Source: JASFEQ01 sp050122535 | GTDB taxonomy: Bacteria; Desulfobacterota; DSM-4660; Desulfatiglandales; HGW-15 | Direction of reading: 5' to 3' | Assembly (NCBI GenBank): GCA_050122535.1 | Contig: JASFIT010000037.1 | Coordinates: 1 to 18,827 of the forward strand | Length of the DNA stretch: 18,827 bases | Shown: positions 7,895 to 14,179 of the stretch, in pieces | Layout of the letters: each line of letters starts with the position of its first letter | Numbering within the stretch: the stretch's first letter is position 1 | Translations under genes and position numbers: made by a program | Notes under the pieces: generated by a model | Databases searched by the model: none | What the model was told of the DNA's origin: nothing | Seen by the model: the letters and a program-made list of their open reading frames with translations, nothing else

Positions 7895-8949
7895 GCGAGT
7901 TTTTTTACCAAATTCAGAGAAGCGAGCTTTTTTACCGAATACAGAAAACAGAAAACAAACCAAAGAAGATGGCCTTGGTGACAATAGGTGTTTTTTCGCT
8001 CTTTCTCCCTCGCCTGGTTGGTCCTTATGTTGAAACGGTTCTTATTTTTGTCCTGGTGTATTCCCTCGTGGGCGCAGGGATTTATCTCCTGATGGGCCAC
8101 GCCGGGATAATCTCTTTAGGGCAAGTTGGCTTTTATTGTATAGGTGCTTACGTTTCAGCGCTTCTCTCTATTCATTACGATTTTTCACCATGGATAGCTA
8201 TATTCTGTGCCGCCATGTTAAACGGTGGCATTGCCTATGTTTTGGGCAAGCCCTTTTGCAGGGCGACTGGTATGTCTCTGGCCATAATAACTTTGGCGTT
8301 CAGCATGGTCGTCTATTTGGCCGTTTCCAGGCTGCCCTTTACAGGAGGTCATGATGGAATTGCCGGTATCCCCCGCCTGCATATCGGTACCTTGAGTTTC
8401 AGCGATGACCATTACTACTACTTACTATGGGGGGTGTTGGGTGTTGTTCTTCTGTTCACCTATAACTTGACGCAAAAGAAGATAGGAAGAGGACTGCGCG
8501 CCTTGAACGAGTTTTCTGGCGGTGATGAGGTGGCTGCTATAACATCAGGTATAGATACCACCAGACTCAAGCTTCAAGTTTTCGTCATAGCGGCTGTCTA
8601 CGCCAGTGTTGCGGGAAGCCTATTTGCTCACTGGATGATGACTGTAAACCCCAATTTCTTTAACATGTTTGTTACTTTTGTGTTTGTCATGATGGTAGGG
8701 ATTGGTGGTTTCAGAAGTATATGGGGTCCCCTTATTGGAGCAACATTTTACTTTGGGTTGAAGGAAATGCTGACTGTTCTTTTGGAGGGGCGAGGCGTAC
8801 TGGGAATAGAGAGCGTTATCTTTGGTTTAATCTTTATCATAATACTGCTCTTCTTGCCTGGAGGCATCACAAGCCTACCAAGAGAATGGCGAGAGTGGAT
8901 ACACGAGTGGCAACGCCGGAGGCATGAATCTACTGCCCATTCGTCATGA
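7882..8949 (+). CDS. livM: HAAT ABC importer permease, LivM-like
   Basis: This is a 355-residue permease with the LivM hallmarks: GHAGIISLGQVGFYCIGAY early on, and GIGGFRSIWGPLIGA in the last third. I chose TTG 7882 because AGGGAGG ends 7 bases upstream; GTG 7891 is an alternative. It overlaps the livH stop by 13 bases, implying coupled translation. The open frame reaches further left but that part lies inside livH and is not real. The N-terminal tail before the first membrane segment contains a 9-residue tandem repeat (SEFFYQIQR then SELFYRIQK). A charged tail rich in Arg and Trp closes the protein. It is the second channel subunit of the importer. Confidence 0.9.
   Translation: MSKVSEFFYQIQRSELFYRIQKTENKPKKMALVTIGVFSLFLPRLVGPYVETVLIFVLVYSLVGAGIYLLMGHAGIISLGQVGFYCIGAYVSALLSIHYDFSPWIAIFCAAMLNGGIAYVLGKPFCRATGMSLAIITLAFSMVVYLAVSRLPFTGGHDGIAGIPRLHIGTLSFSDDHYYYLLWGVLGVVLLFTYNLTQKKIGRGLRALNEFSGGDEVAAITSGIDTTRLKLQVFVIAAVYASVAGSLFAHWMMTVNPNFFNMFVTFVFVMMVGIGGFRSIWGPLIGATFYFGLKEMLTVLLEGRGVLGIESVIFGLIFIIILLFLPGGITSLPREWREWIHEWQRRRHESTAHSS
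7894..7947 (+). repeat. 27-base in-frame tandem duplication at the start of livM
   Basis: Copies at 7894-7920 and 7921-7947 match at 23 of 27 bases and lie exactly in frame, encoding SEFFYQIQR and SELFYRIQK. The four differences give one silent change and three conservative changes (F/L, Q/R, R/K). The unit is cytosolic if the permease has the usual topology. Confidence 0.85.
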
Positions 8950-9768
8950 ATGGTCAAGTTCGGTGAGGTTTTTGCGGTGGGCAAAAAAACCCAACCACTT
9001 CTAGAGGTCAAGGAGGTGACCAGATTCTTTGGCTCACTGGTTGCACTGCACCAGGTGTCTCTTGATGTCTATCCTGGAGAGATAGTTGCCGTTATTGGCC
9101 CCAATGGTGCCGGAAAGACAACCCTTTTTAACGTGATCGCTGGGATTTTGTCTCCAACAAAGGGTGAGGTCTGGTTTGGGGGGCAAGAAATAACGAAATT
9201 GCGGACTCACGAGATTTCCCGCCTGGGCATTGGTAGCACCTTTCAGGACTTCCGCCTCTTTAATAACATGGCGGGATTCGAGAATGCCATGCTAGGCGCC
9301 TGGCGATTTTCACGAGTCGGTCTGCTTGGATGTATGCTTGGATTGCCTAAGGCGAAGCGAGACGACGACACAATTGCCCATGGGATGCTGAGGAGACTGG
9401 CCTTGTTAGGTATATTGGACAAACGACTCGTTCCGCCGCCTTCAACCATGACGCTGAGGGACCAGAGGGCACTGACCATCGGTCGAGCCTTGGGCGGCGA
9501 GCCGAAACTGTTACTTCTGGATGAGCCAGCAGCAGGTTTGAACTACGAAGAAATAAAGGAGCTGGGCCAGCACTTCCTACGTTATAAAGAGCAGGGAATG
9601 GCAATGCTCCTAATAGATCACAGAATGGAAATCGTGATGAGCATCAGCGACCGAATCGTGGTCCTCAATTTTGGCCGCAAGATTGCTGAGGGCACGCCGG
9701 CTGAGATACAGGATGATAGGGAGGTTTTGGCGGTTTATCTTGGAGAAAAGGCGTTTCAGCTGCCATGA
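8950..9768 (+). CDS. livG: HAAT ABC importer ATPase, LivG-like, with degenerate signature motif
   Basis: The protein has 272 residues. Walker A GPNGAGKTT lies at 50-58, Walker B LLLLDEP at 187-193 and the switch histidine at H224 (LIDHRME). The ABC signature, normally LSGGQ or LSYGQ in this family, reads MTLRD at 167-171: the conserved glycine is replaced by arginine and the serine by threonine. The flanks (QRALTIGRALGGEPKLLLLDEP) are otherwise normal, so this is substitution rather than a frameshift. ATG 8950 directly follows the livM stop. In the LivG-LivF dimer, the site made of LivF Walker A and this signature should be catalytically weak, while the opposite site keeps all consensus parts. 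About 20 residues precede the usual LivG start, and the in-frame ATG supports them. Confidence 0.9.
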   Translation: MVKFGEVFAVGKKTQPLLEVKEVTRFFGSLVALHQVSLDVYPGEIVAVIGPNGAGKTTLFNVIAGILSPTKGEVWFGGQEITKLRTHEISRLGIGSTFQDFRLFNNMAGFENAMLGAWRFSRVGLLGCMLGLPKAKRDDDTIAHGMLRRLALLGILDKRLVPPPSTMTLRDQRALTIGRALGGEPKLLLLDEPAAGLNYEEIKELGQHFLRYKEQGMAMLLIDHRMEIVMSISDRIVVLNFGRKIAEGTPAEIQDDREVLAVYLGEKAFQLP

Positions 9769-10559
9769 ATGATCATAAACGGGAAGCCATTTTGGAGGTG
9801 AAAGGAATCAGGGCTAGTTATAAATATCATACCCTGGTGGCTGGTAAGGAGGTCTATCAGGAAACAGAGGTCTTGCACGGAATAGATGTGTCCATTTTGA
9901 AAGGTGAGATCGTGGCCATCATGGGAGCCAATGGAGCCGGAAAAAGCACCTTGATGCTCGCCATTATGGGGCTGTTAGATAGAGAGCCATTCAACGGACG
10001 TTTTATGGGAAAAATCATCTTTAACGGGCGCGTCATCAATGGTCTTCCCGCGGAACGAATCGTGAAGTTAGGCATAAGCTTAGTGCCTGAGGGTAAACTT
10101 CTCTTTCCTTCACTGACGGTGTCTGACAATCTTGAGCTAGGCACCTATCCCGTCAGGGGCCAACTGGACAAAGAAACTAGGAAGAGGAATCTGGCTACCA
10201 TTTTTCGACTCTTCCCTGCCCTCAAGGAGAGACAGAAGCAGCTAGCGGACAGACTTTCTGGTGGTGAAGCACAAATGGTAGCCGTGGCAAGGGGAATCCT
10301 ATCGCAACCACAGTTGCTTTTACTGGACGAACCCTGCCTCGGCTTGGCCCCTTTGTTAGTCAGGGAGCTGATGGGTAGCCTATCTGCGCTTAGAAATGAA
10401 TTTGAAATAAGCATTTTTTTGGCGGAACAAAATGCCCTGGCAGCTTTGAGTATAGCTGACCGCGGCTACCTGTTGAAGATGGGCCAAGTCGTCGCGAGGG
10501 GCTCTACTCAGGAGCTCCTGGCTTCCGAGTCAATCAAGATGGCCTATCTTGGACAGTAA
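9765..10559 (+). CDS. livF: HAAT ABC importer ATPase, LivF-like
   Basis: The protein has 264 residues, with Walker A GANGAGKST at 54-62, an intact signature LSGGE at 164-168 and Walker B LLLLDEP at 184-190. At the switch position it has Q222 in FLAEQNA, the usual LivF residue in place of histidine. A short insertion near residues 22-35 (HTLVAGKEVYQETE) precedes the canonical strand. The start overlaps the livG stop as ATGA, indicating coupled translation. It dimerises with LivG to power the importer. Together the two ATPases supply one full consensus ATP site (LivG Walker A, Walker B and H-loop with LivF LSGGE) and one degenerate site. Confidence 0.92.
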   Translation: MNDHKREAILEVKGIRASYKYHTLVAGKEVYQETEVLHGIDVSILKGEIVAIMGANGAGKSTLMLAIMGLLDREPFNGRFMGKIIFNGRVINGLPAERIVKLGISLVPEGKLLFPSLTVSDNLELGTYPVRGQLDKETRKRNLATIFRLFPALKERQKQLADRLSGGEAQMVAVARGILSQPQLLLLDEPCLGLAPLLVRELMGSLSALRNEFEISIFLAEQNALAALSIADRGYLLKMGQVVARGSTQELLASESIKMAYLGQ

Positions 10560-10636
10560 TGAGAAAGCCAAGACTTACTTGCGTGAGGAATTAACCTTGA
10601 TTCCCAAGGAGAATAGCGTTGGAGAAGGAGGAGGCC

Positions 10637-11089
10637 ATGAAATACCAAAGTCCGGAATGGCATGAAGCCGTAAAGGCGGCTTCACTTACAGATAAGACCT
10701 ATAAGGCAAATGCCCGCGGGTTTACGGCAAGATGGCAAAATCTTCTTCTCGGTTGTCCTGGCGGGGTGGATAAGTTAGTGGACTGGGACGTGAGAAATGG
10801 GGAAGTGGTTTCCGTCACTTTACAGGAGAAGCCGTCGCCTAGCGATTTCGCAGCCACACCTTTCGAGAAACGGAGGTATTTGTCCCGTTTTATCGCCCCC
10901 TATTCATGTTTTGTTAGATTGCATAAACAGGAGCTTACACCCATGGTGGCGATCGGGAGCGGAGAGTATGAAATTGTTGGAAGTATAACAGAAGTGATGA
11001 AGAAGATAGAACAGATTGATGCCTTCGTGGATTTGACATCGACTGTTCCTGCTGAATATGATGAAACACACACGACGGATACAGCATAG
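10637..11089 (+). CDS. SCP2-like small protein, possible hydrophobic ligand or acyl-CoA carrier
   Basis: This is a 150-residue soluble protein with no signal peptide or membrane segment. The pattern (ARWQNLLLGCPGGVDKLVDW, a beta-rich centre, then GEYEIVGSITEVMKKIEQID) looks like a sterol-carrier-protein-2 type fold, which binds lipids and acyl-CoAs. The match is by eye only and the family call is tentative. I chose ATG 10637 over the upstream TTG 10619, because the stretch between them is itself the ribosome site (AAGGAGGAGG). It lies between the importer and the UbiD-type gene on the same strand, 77 bases after livF. It might shuttle a hydrophobic aromatic or CoA ester, or be an accessory factor of the UbiD enzyme; neither is shown by the sequence. 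The C-terminal tail (EYDETHTTDTA) is polar and probably disordered. Confidence 0.6.
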   Translation: MKYQSPEWHEAVKAASLTDKTYKANARGFTARWQNLLLGCPGGVDKLVDWDVRNGEVVSVTLQEKPSPSDFAATPFEKRRYLSRFIAPYSCFVRLHKQELTPMVAIGSGEYEIVGSITEVMKKIEQIDAFVDLTSTVPAEYDETHTTDTA

Positions 11090-11236
11090 ATCGTCTATGA
11101 ACAAGCTTTACATGGGTGGTTCCCAGGCCCATCACGGCGAAATGTTACTTCCGGGGACGTCTATCTTGAGATAGAGGCTTTTATGGCGCCCAAATGACCC
11201 AAGACGAAAACGGGGTTATGGAAAGAGGTAAGAGGT

Positions 11237-12682
11237 ATGGCTTTCAAGGATAATCGGGAATTTATAGAGGCACTAGAGAGGAGTGGAGATGTGGTTCGCA
11301 TTGGCCAGGAGGTGAGCTGGGATCTGGAGGCGGGGGCTATTATGCGCCGGTCAAATGAGCTGCGTGGCCCGGCCGTCTTCTGCGAAAAGATCAAGGATTA
11401 CCCCAAAGGCCACCGTATTTTTGGCATTCCCCTGAGTACGAAAAGACGAATAGCTGTCGCCATTGGAGTTGCTCCGGATACCCCCCTTCCGGCCGTTCAG
11501 GAGGAGTATGCGAGCCGATTGAAGGCTCGCATAGAGCCAGTTGTGGTCAAGGAAGCGCCTTGTAAGGAGAATGTCATCCTGGGTGAGCAGGTGGATCTTT
11601 ATAACTTCCCTGCGCCCATGATTCACGAGGGTGATGGTGGTCGGTACATTGGCTCCTGGCATATGATAGTGAGCAAGGATCCCGATTCAGACTGGTCCAA
11701 TTGGGGGATGTATCGCCTCATGATTGCTGGCAGAAGGCATCTGGCCGGACTATGTGAGCCCAACACCCATCTATGGCGAATCAGGGAGAACTGGGCTGCT
11801 CGGTTTGGAAGAGAGGTAAATATGCCGATCTCCATAGCCATCGGGGCTGATCCCCTCTGCTCCCTGGTTAGTGCAACGCGGTTTGGGCTGAAGAGCGAGG
11901 CTGACTATGCCGGGGCTTTACGTCAGGAGCCAGTAGAGCTTATCAAATGCGAGACCAACGACCTGCTCGTGCCAGCCTATGCAGAGATAGTCCTTGAGGG
12001 CGAACTTCTGGCTGAAACCAGAATAGCTGAAGGCCCCTTTGGAGAATTTCCGGGCTATCGAAGTGCGCCGCGGGAACCTCGAGCTGCCTATCAGATAAAC
12101 GCAATTACTCATCGAAATGATCCGATCCTTACTATGAGTTGCATGGGCATACCCGTAGACGACTCTCAGATGATCGGGGCCTTTGTCCGGGGCATCGCCT
12201 ATAAGACACTTCTCAAAAGAGCCGGTATCCCTGTCACTAACGTGTATGTTCCTCCGGAAGTCGCTGACTTTTTGGTGATCGTCGGCGTAAAGAGCGCATC
12301 TTGCGAATATAGCAACATTGCTTCCAAAGTGGAGAACCTTATCGCCGCTAGTCCCACCATGGCCAGTAAGGTGATTGTCGTGGATGAAGACGTAGATGTC
12401 TTTAACCTTGGCGAGGTATTACACGCCTTTGCTACCAAATGTCATCCCACCCGCGGGATAAGATTGACTGACCGTGAGGTTGCTGGAACCAACCTGGCGC
12501 CCTATTTGAGTCCCGAGGAGAGGAAGTGGCTCAAGGGAGCCAGGGCGTTGTTTGATTGTACATGGCCCCTGGAGTGGCCCCGGGAAACGGCTGTCCCTCC
12601 AAAGATGTCCTTCAACGAGGCATACCCCAAGGAGGTGAAGGAAAAGGTATTACAAAACTGGACAAGCTACGGCTTTAAATAG
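11237..12682 (+). CDS. UbiD-family prenylated-FMN-dependent (de)carboxylase
   Basis: This protein has 481 residues, close to the usual UbiD length. Family landmarks are GGRYIGSWHMIVSKDPDSDW, the GMYRLM stretch carrying R160, AYAEIVLEGE at 248-256 and EGPFGEFPGY at 265-274. R160, E265 and E270 match the Arg-Glu-Glu catalytic set of Fdc1/UbiD enzymes, so the enzyme should be active with prenylated FMN. UbiD enzymes decarboxylate, or in anaerobes carboxylate, aromatic and alpha,beta-unsaturated acids; phenylphosphate carboxylase and aromatic-ring carboxylases of anaerobes belong here. No UbiX prenyltransferase is in the window, so the cofactor must come from elsewhere. The start ATG 11237 has a purine-rich site (AAGAGG). 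The 147-base gap before it contains no convincing gene. The substrate is unknown; an aromatic acid is likely from context. Ubiquinone biosynthesis is less likely given the neighbours. Confidence 0.88.
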   Translation: MAFKDNREFIEALERSGDVVRIGQEVSWDLEAGAIMRRSNELRGPAVFCEKIKDYPKGHRIFGIPLSTKRRIAVAIGVAPDTPLPAVQEEYASRLKARIEPVVVKEAPCKENVILGEQVDLYNFPAPMIHEGDGGRYIGSWHMIVSKDPDSDWSNWGMYRLMIAGRRHLAGLCEPNTHLWRIRENWAARFGREVNMPISIAIGADPLCSLVSATRFGLKSEADYAGALRQEPVELIKCETNDLLVPAYAEIVLEGELLAETRIAEGPFGEFPGYRSAPREPRAAYQINAITHRNDPILTMSCMGIPVDDSQMIGAFVRGIAYKTLLKRAGIPVTNVYVPPEVADFLVIVGVKSASCEYSNIASKVENLIAASPTMASKVIVVDEDVDVFNLGEVLHAFATKCHPTRGIRLTDREVAGTNLAPYLSPEERKWLKGARALFDCTWPLEWPRETAVPPKMSFNEAYPKEVKEKVLQNWTSYGFK

Positions 12683-12716
12683 AGAAACTTTTAATCTCTA
12701 AACCTAAGGGGATAAT

Positions 12717-12974
12717 ATGGGAAAGGAATTCGATACCTTTATTGAGAATGTCCAGGACCTGCCTGATGGTCAGGAATGCCAGCTCGTTATTCGGGACTTG
12801 ACTTCCGGTCCCCGAAAGTATGCGTCTCGATATGTAAGAGCTATCGTCTCCAGCTCTCCAGAGAGCTTGCCCGACTCTGACACCTTATGGCTTAGATTCC
12901 CTATGGGTAACTTACATTCTCAACCTATGGCAATCAAGGTTGTGGAAGAGCTCGGTGAGTTCATGTGCGAGTGA
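12717..12974 (+). CDS. 85-residue protein of unknown function following the UbiD-type gene
   Basis: I do not recognise this protein. It is soluble, without signal or membrane segments, mixed alpha/beta by eye, and has two cysteines (in ECQL and FMCE). ATG 12717 has AAGGGG 6-8 bases upstream, and the gene lies 34 bases after the UbiD-type gene on the same strand, so co-transcription is likely. It lacks the cysteine-rich pattern of the small D proteins of hydroxybenzoate decarboxylases (VdcD/BsdD). Phenylphosphate carboxylase also has a small subunit of about 10 kDa, so a small partner of the UbiD enzyme is conceivable, but this rests on size and position only. It is the last plus-strand gene before the convergent amidohydrolase, 48 bases away. 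Confidence 0.65.
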   Translation: MGKEFDTFIENVQDLPDGQECQLVIRDLTSGPRKYASRYVRAIVSSSPESLPDSDTLWLRFPMGNLHSQPMAIKVVEELGEFMCE

Positions 12975-13022
12975 CCGAAAGCCGATCTCAGATTGGAGAG
13001 CGGTTACCCAAGAAAGAGGTCC

Positions 13023-14039
13023 TCATCTGCTTAGACGCAAGATGCGTTCTGTGTTCTTCCCAAATATCTTGGCCTTCACTGCCGGTGGCACATCCATCGA
13101 CTCTACAGATCTTATGGCCTCTCCAAGCGCGAATCCTTCCCCTTGGGCACCTCCTGGATAGGGATAATCGCTTCCAAACACCAGATTATCGGGACCAAAG
13201 AATTCATAGGCACACATCAGTGCAGGCGTGCCTCCGGTAGGTACCGTATCGGCGTAGAACTTCTGAAAATACGCCAAAGGGGATTTGCTTAGTCTCAGAA
13301 CATCCTTTTCGTCGGGATTTGTCTTGCCTGTTGGACCTGTGGGGATGCGTTGTGCAAAGAAAGGTATCATGGCACCACAATGGTGCGCTATGAATTTGAT
13401 ATTGGGGTACCTTTCCAGCACGCCGCTGAATACCAACCGTGCCATACACAACGTGGTTTCATAAGGCCATCCAAAGACCAGAAATAAGTTGTATTTAGAC
13501 GCTTCCTCACCAGGATAATCTGCAATTTTCTGGTCCCTGGCCGGGTGAATCCAGATCGGCAAGTCGTATTCGGCCATCTTTTCATAGAGCGCCATGAATT
13601 CAGGGGTATCCAAGGGTTTCCCATTGATGGAGCTGTATATCTGGATGCCTCTTAAATTCAACTCGCTTATGGCCCTTTCCGCCTCTTTTAGGGCGGCATC
13701 AATATTATTCATTGGCAAACAGGCTGCTGCAGCCACAAAGCGGTCGGGATACTTTGTCACCAACTCGGCCATTTCATCATTGGCCATCTTAGACAGGTCC
13801 ACAGCCTCGTCTGCTGATACCACGTACTCCAGGGGTGGCACACCAAGGGTCAAAACCTGCCGCAGCCCCTCATATTTGTCCATGACACGGAATCTGATAT
13901 CCAGGTCAAAAAGGGCAGGCCTTAGACGATTGGCTTCCAGGTAGAAACAATGGCTCGCTTTCTTATCAAGTGCTTGTTTGTATTTTGGCGGCAAGATGTG
14001 GCAGAAGCTATCAATCTTTTGAGAAAAAGACGCGTTCAC
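13023..14039 (-). CDS. ACMSD-type amidohydrolase with altered first metal motif
   Basis: This is a 338-residue Amidohydro_2 family protein of the ACMSD/gamma-resorcylate decarboxylase type, a TIM-barrel metal enzyme. The usual opening motif HxH is F12-C13-H14 here (IDSFCHILPP), so the first metal ligand is lost. The other positions are present: H165 in WIHPAR, H219/H220 in AHHCG and D291 in FGSDYP. The GTG start at 14039 is decided by a perfect AAAGGAGG at 14046-14053 on the minus strand, 6 bases away. It is the last gene of the minus-strand cluster, 140 bases after the second synthetase. Family members decarboxylate hydroxybenzoates or hydrolyse lactones and C-C bonds. With an FxH motif the metal site may be weaker or use a different geometry, so the reaction cannot be assigned. 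Confidence 0.82.
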   Translation of the reverse strand: MNASFSQKIDSFCHILPPKYKQALDKKASHCFYLEANRLRPALFDLDIRFRVMDKYEGLRQVLTLGVPPLEYVVSADEAVDLSKMANDEMAELVTKYPDRFVAAAACLPMNNIDAALKEAERAISELNLRGIQIYSSINGKPLDTPEFMALYEKMAEYDLPIWIHPARDQKIADYPGEEASKYNLFLVFGWPYETTLCMARLVFSGVLERYPNIKFIAHHCGAMIPFFAQRIPTGPTGKTNPDEKDVLRLSKSPLAYFQKFYADTVPTGGTPALMCAYEFFGPDNLVFGSDYPYPGGAQGEGFALGEAIRSVESMDVPPAVKAKIFGKNTERILRLSR

Positions 14040-14045
14040 TATTTG

Positions 14046-14053
14046 CCTCCTTT
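14046..14053 (-). promoter_or_regulatory. Ribosome binding site that sets a GTG start
   Basis: The minus strand reads AAAGGAGG here, 6 bases before GTG 14039 of the amidohydrolase. It is one of the strongest ribosome sites in the window and decides the non-ATG start. Confidence 0.85.
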
Positions 14054-14179
14054 ATTAGGCTATCCAGTGCCAAGTTCAGGTTCATAGAGCCGTTTTCAAT
14101 CGGGGTGAGCGTTTTCTACGTATTAATGTACGACAGGTTGGAGTCCAGGAAACGTAAAAGGACATAGGACGAATCTTAT

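Noticed and set aside
11097..11174. 25-codon frame (MNKLYMGGSQAHHGEMLLPG...) in the gap before the UbiD-type gene
   Set aside because: No Shine-Dalgarno, too short to judge and no known family; it could be a chance frame or a remnant, so I do not call it.
12982..13003. Possible bidirectional terminator between the convergent genes
   Set aside because: The stem is only CCG/CGG plus TCTC/GAGA with a mismatch, and no T-run follows on either strand.
12965..13240. 91-codon plus-strand frame overlapping the convergent amidohydrolase gene
   Set aside because: It runs antisense through the well-supported C-terminus of the amidohydrolase and has no ribosome site or family resemblance.
14059..14073. 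Sigma-54-like box (TTGGCACTGGATAGC, minus strand) before the amidohydrolase
   Set aside because: The GG-to-GC distance is 9 bases instead of 10, the -12 element is poor, and the start site would fall almost on the ribosome site.
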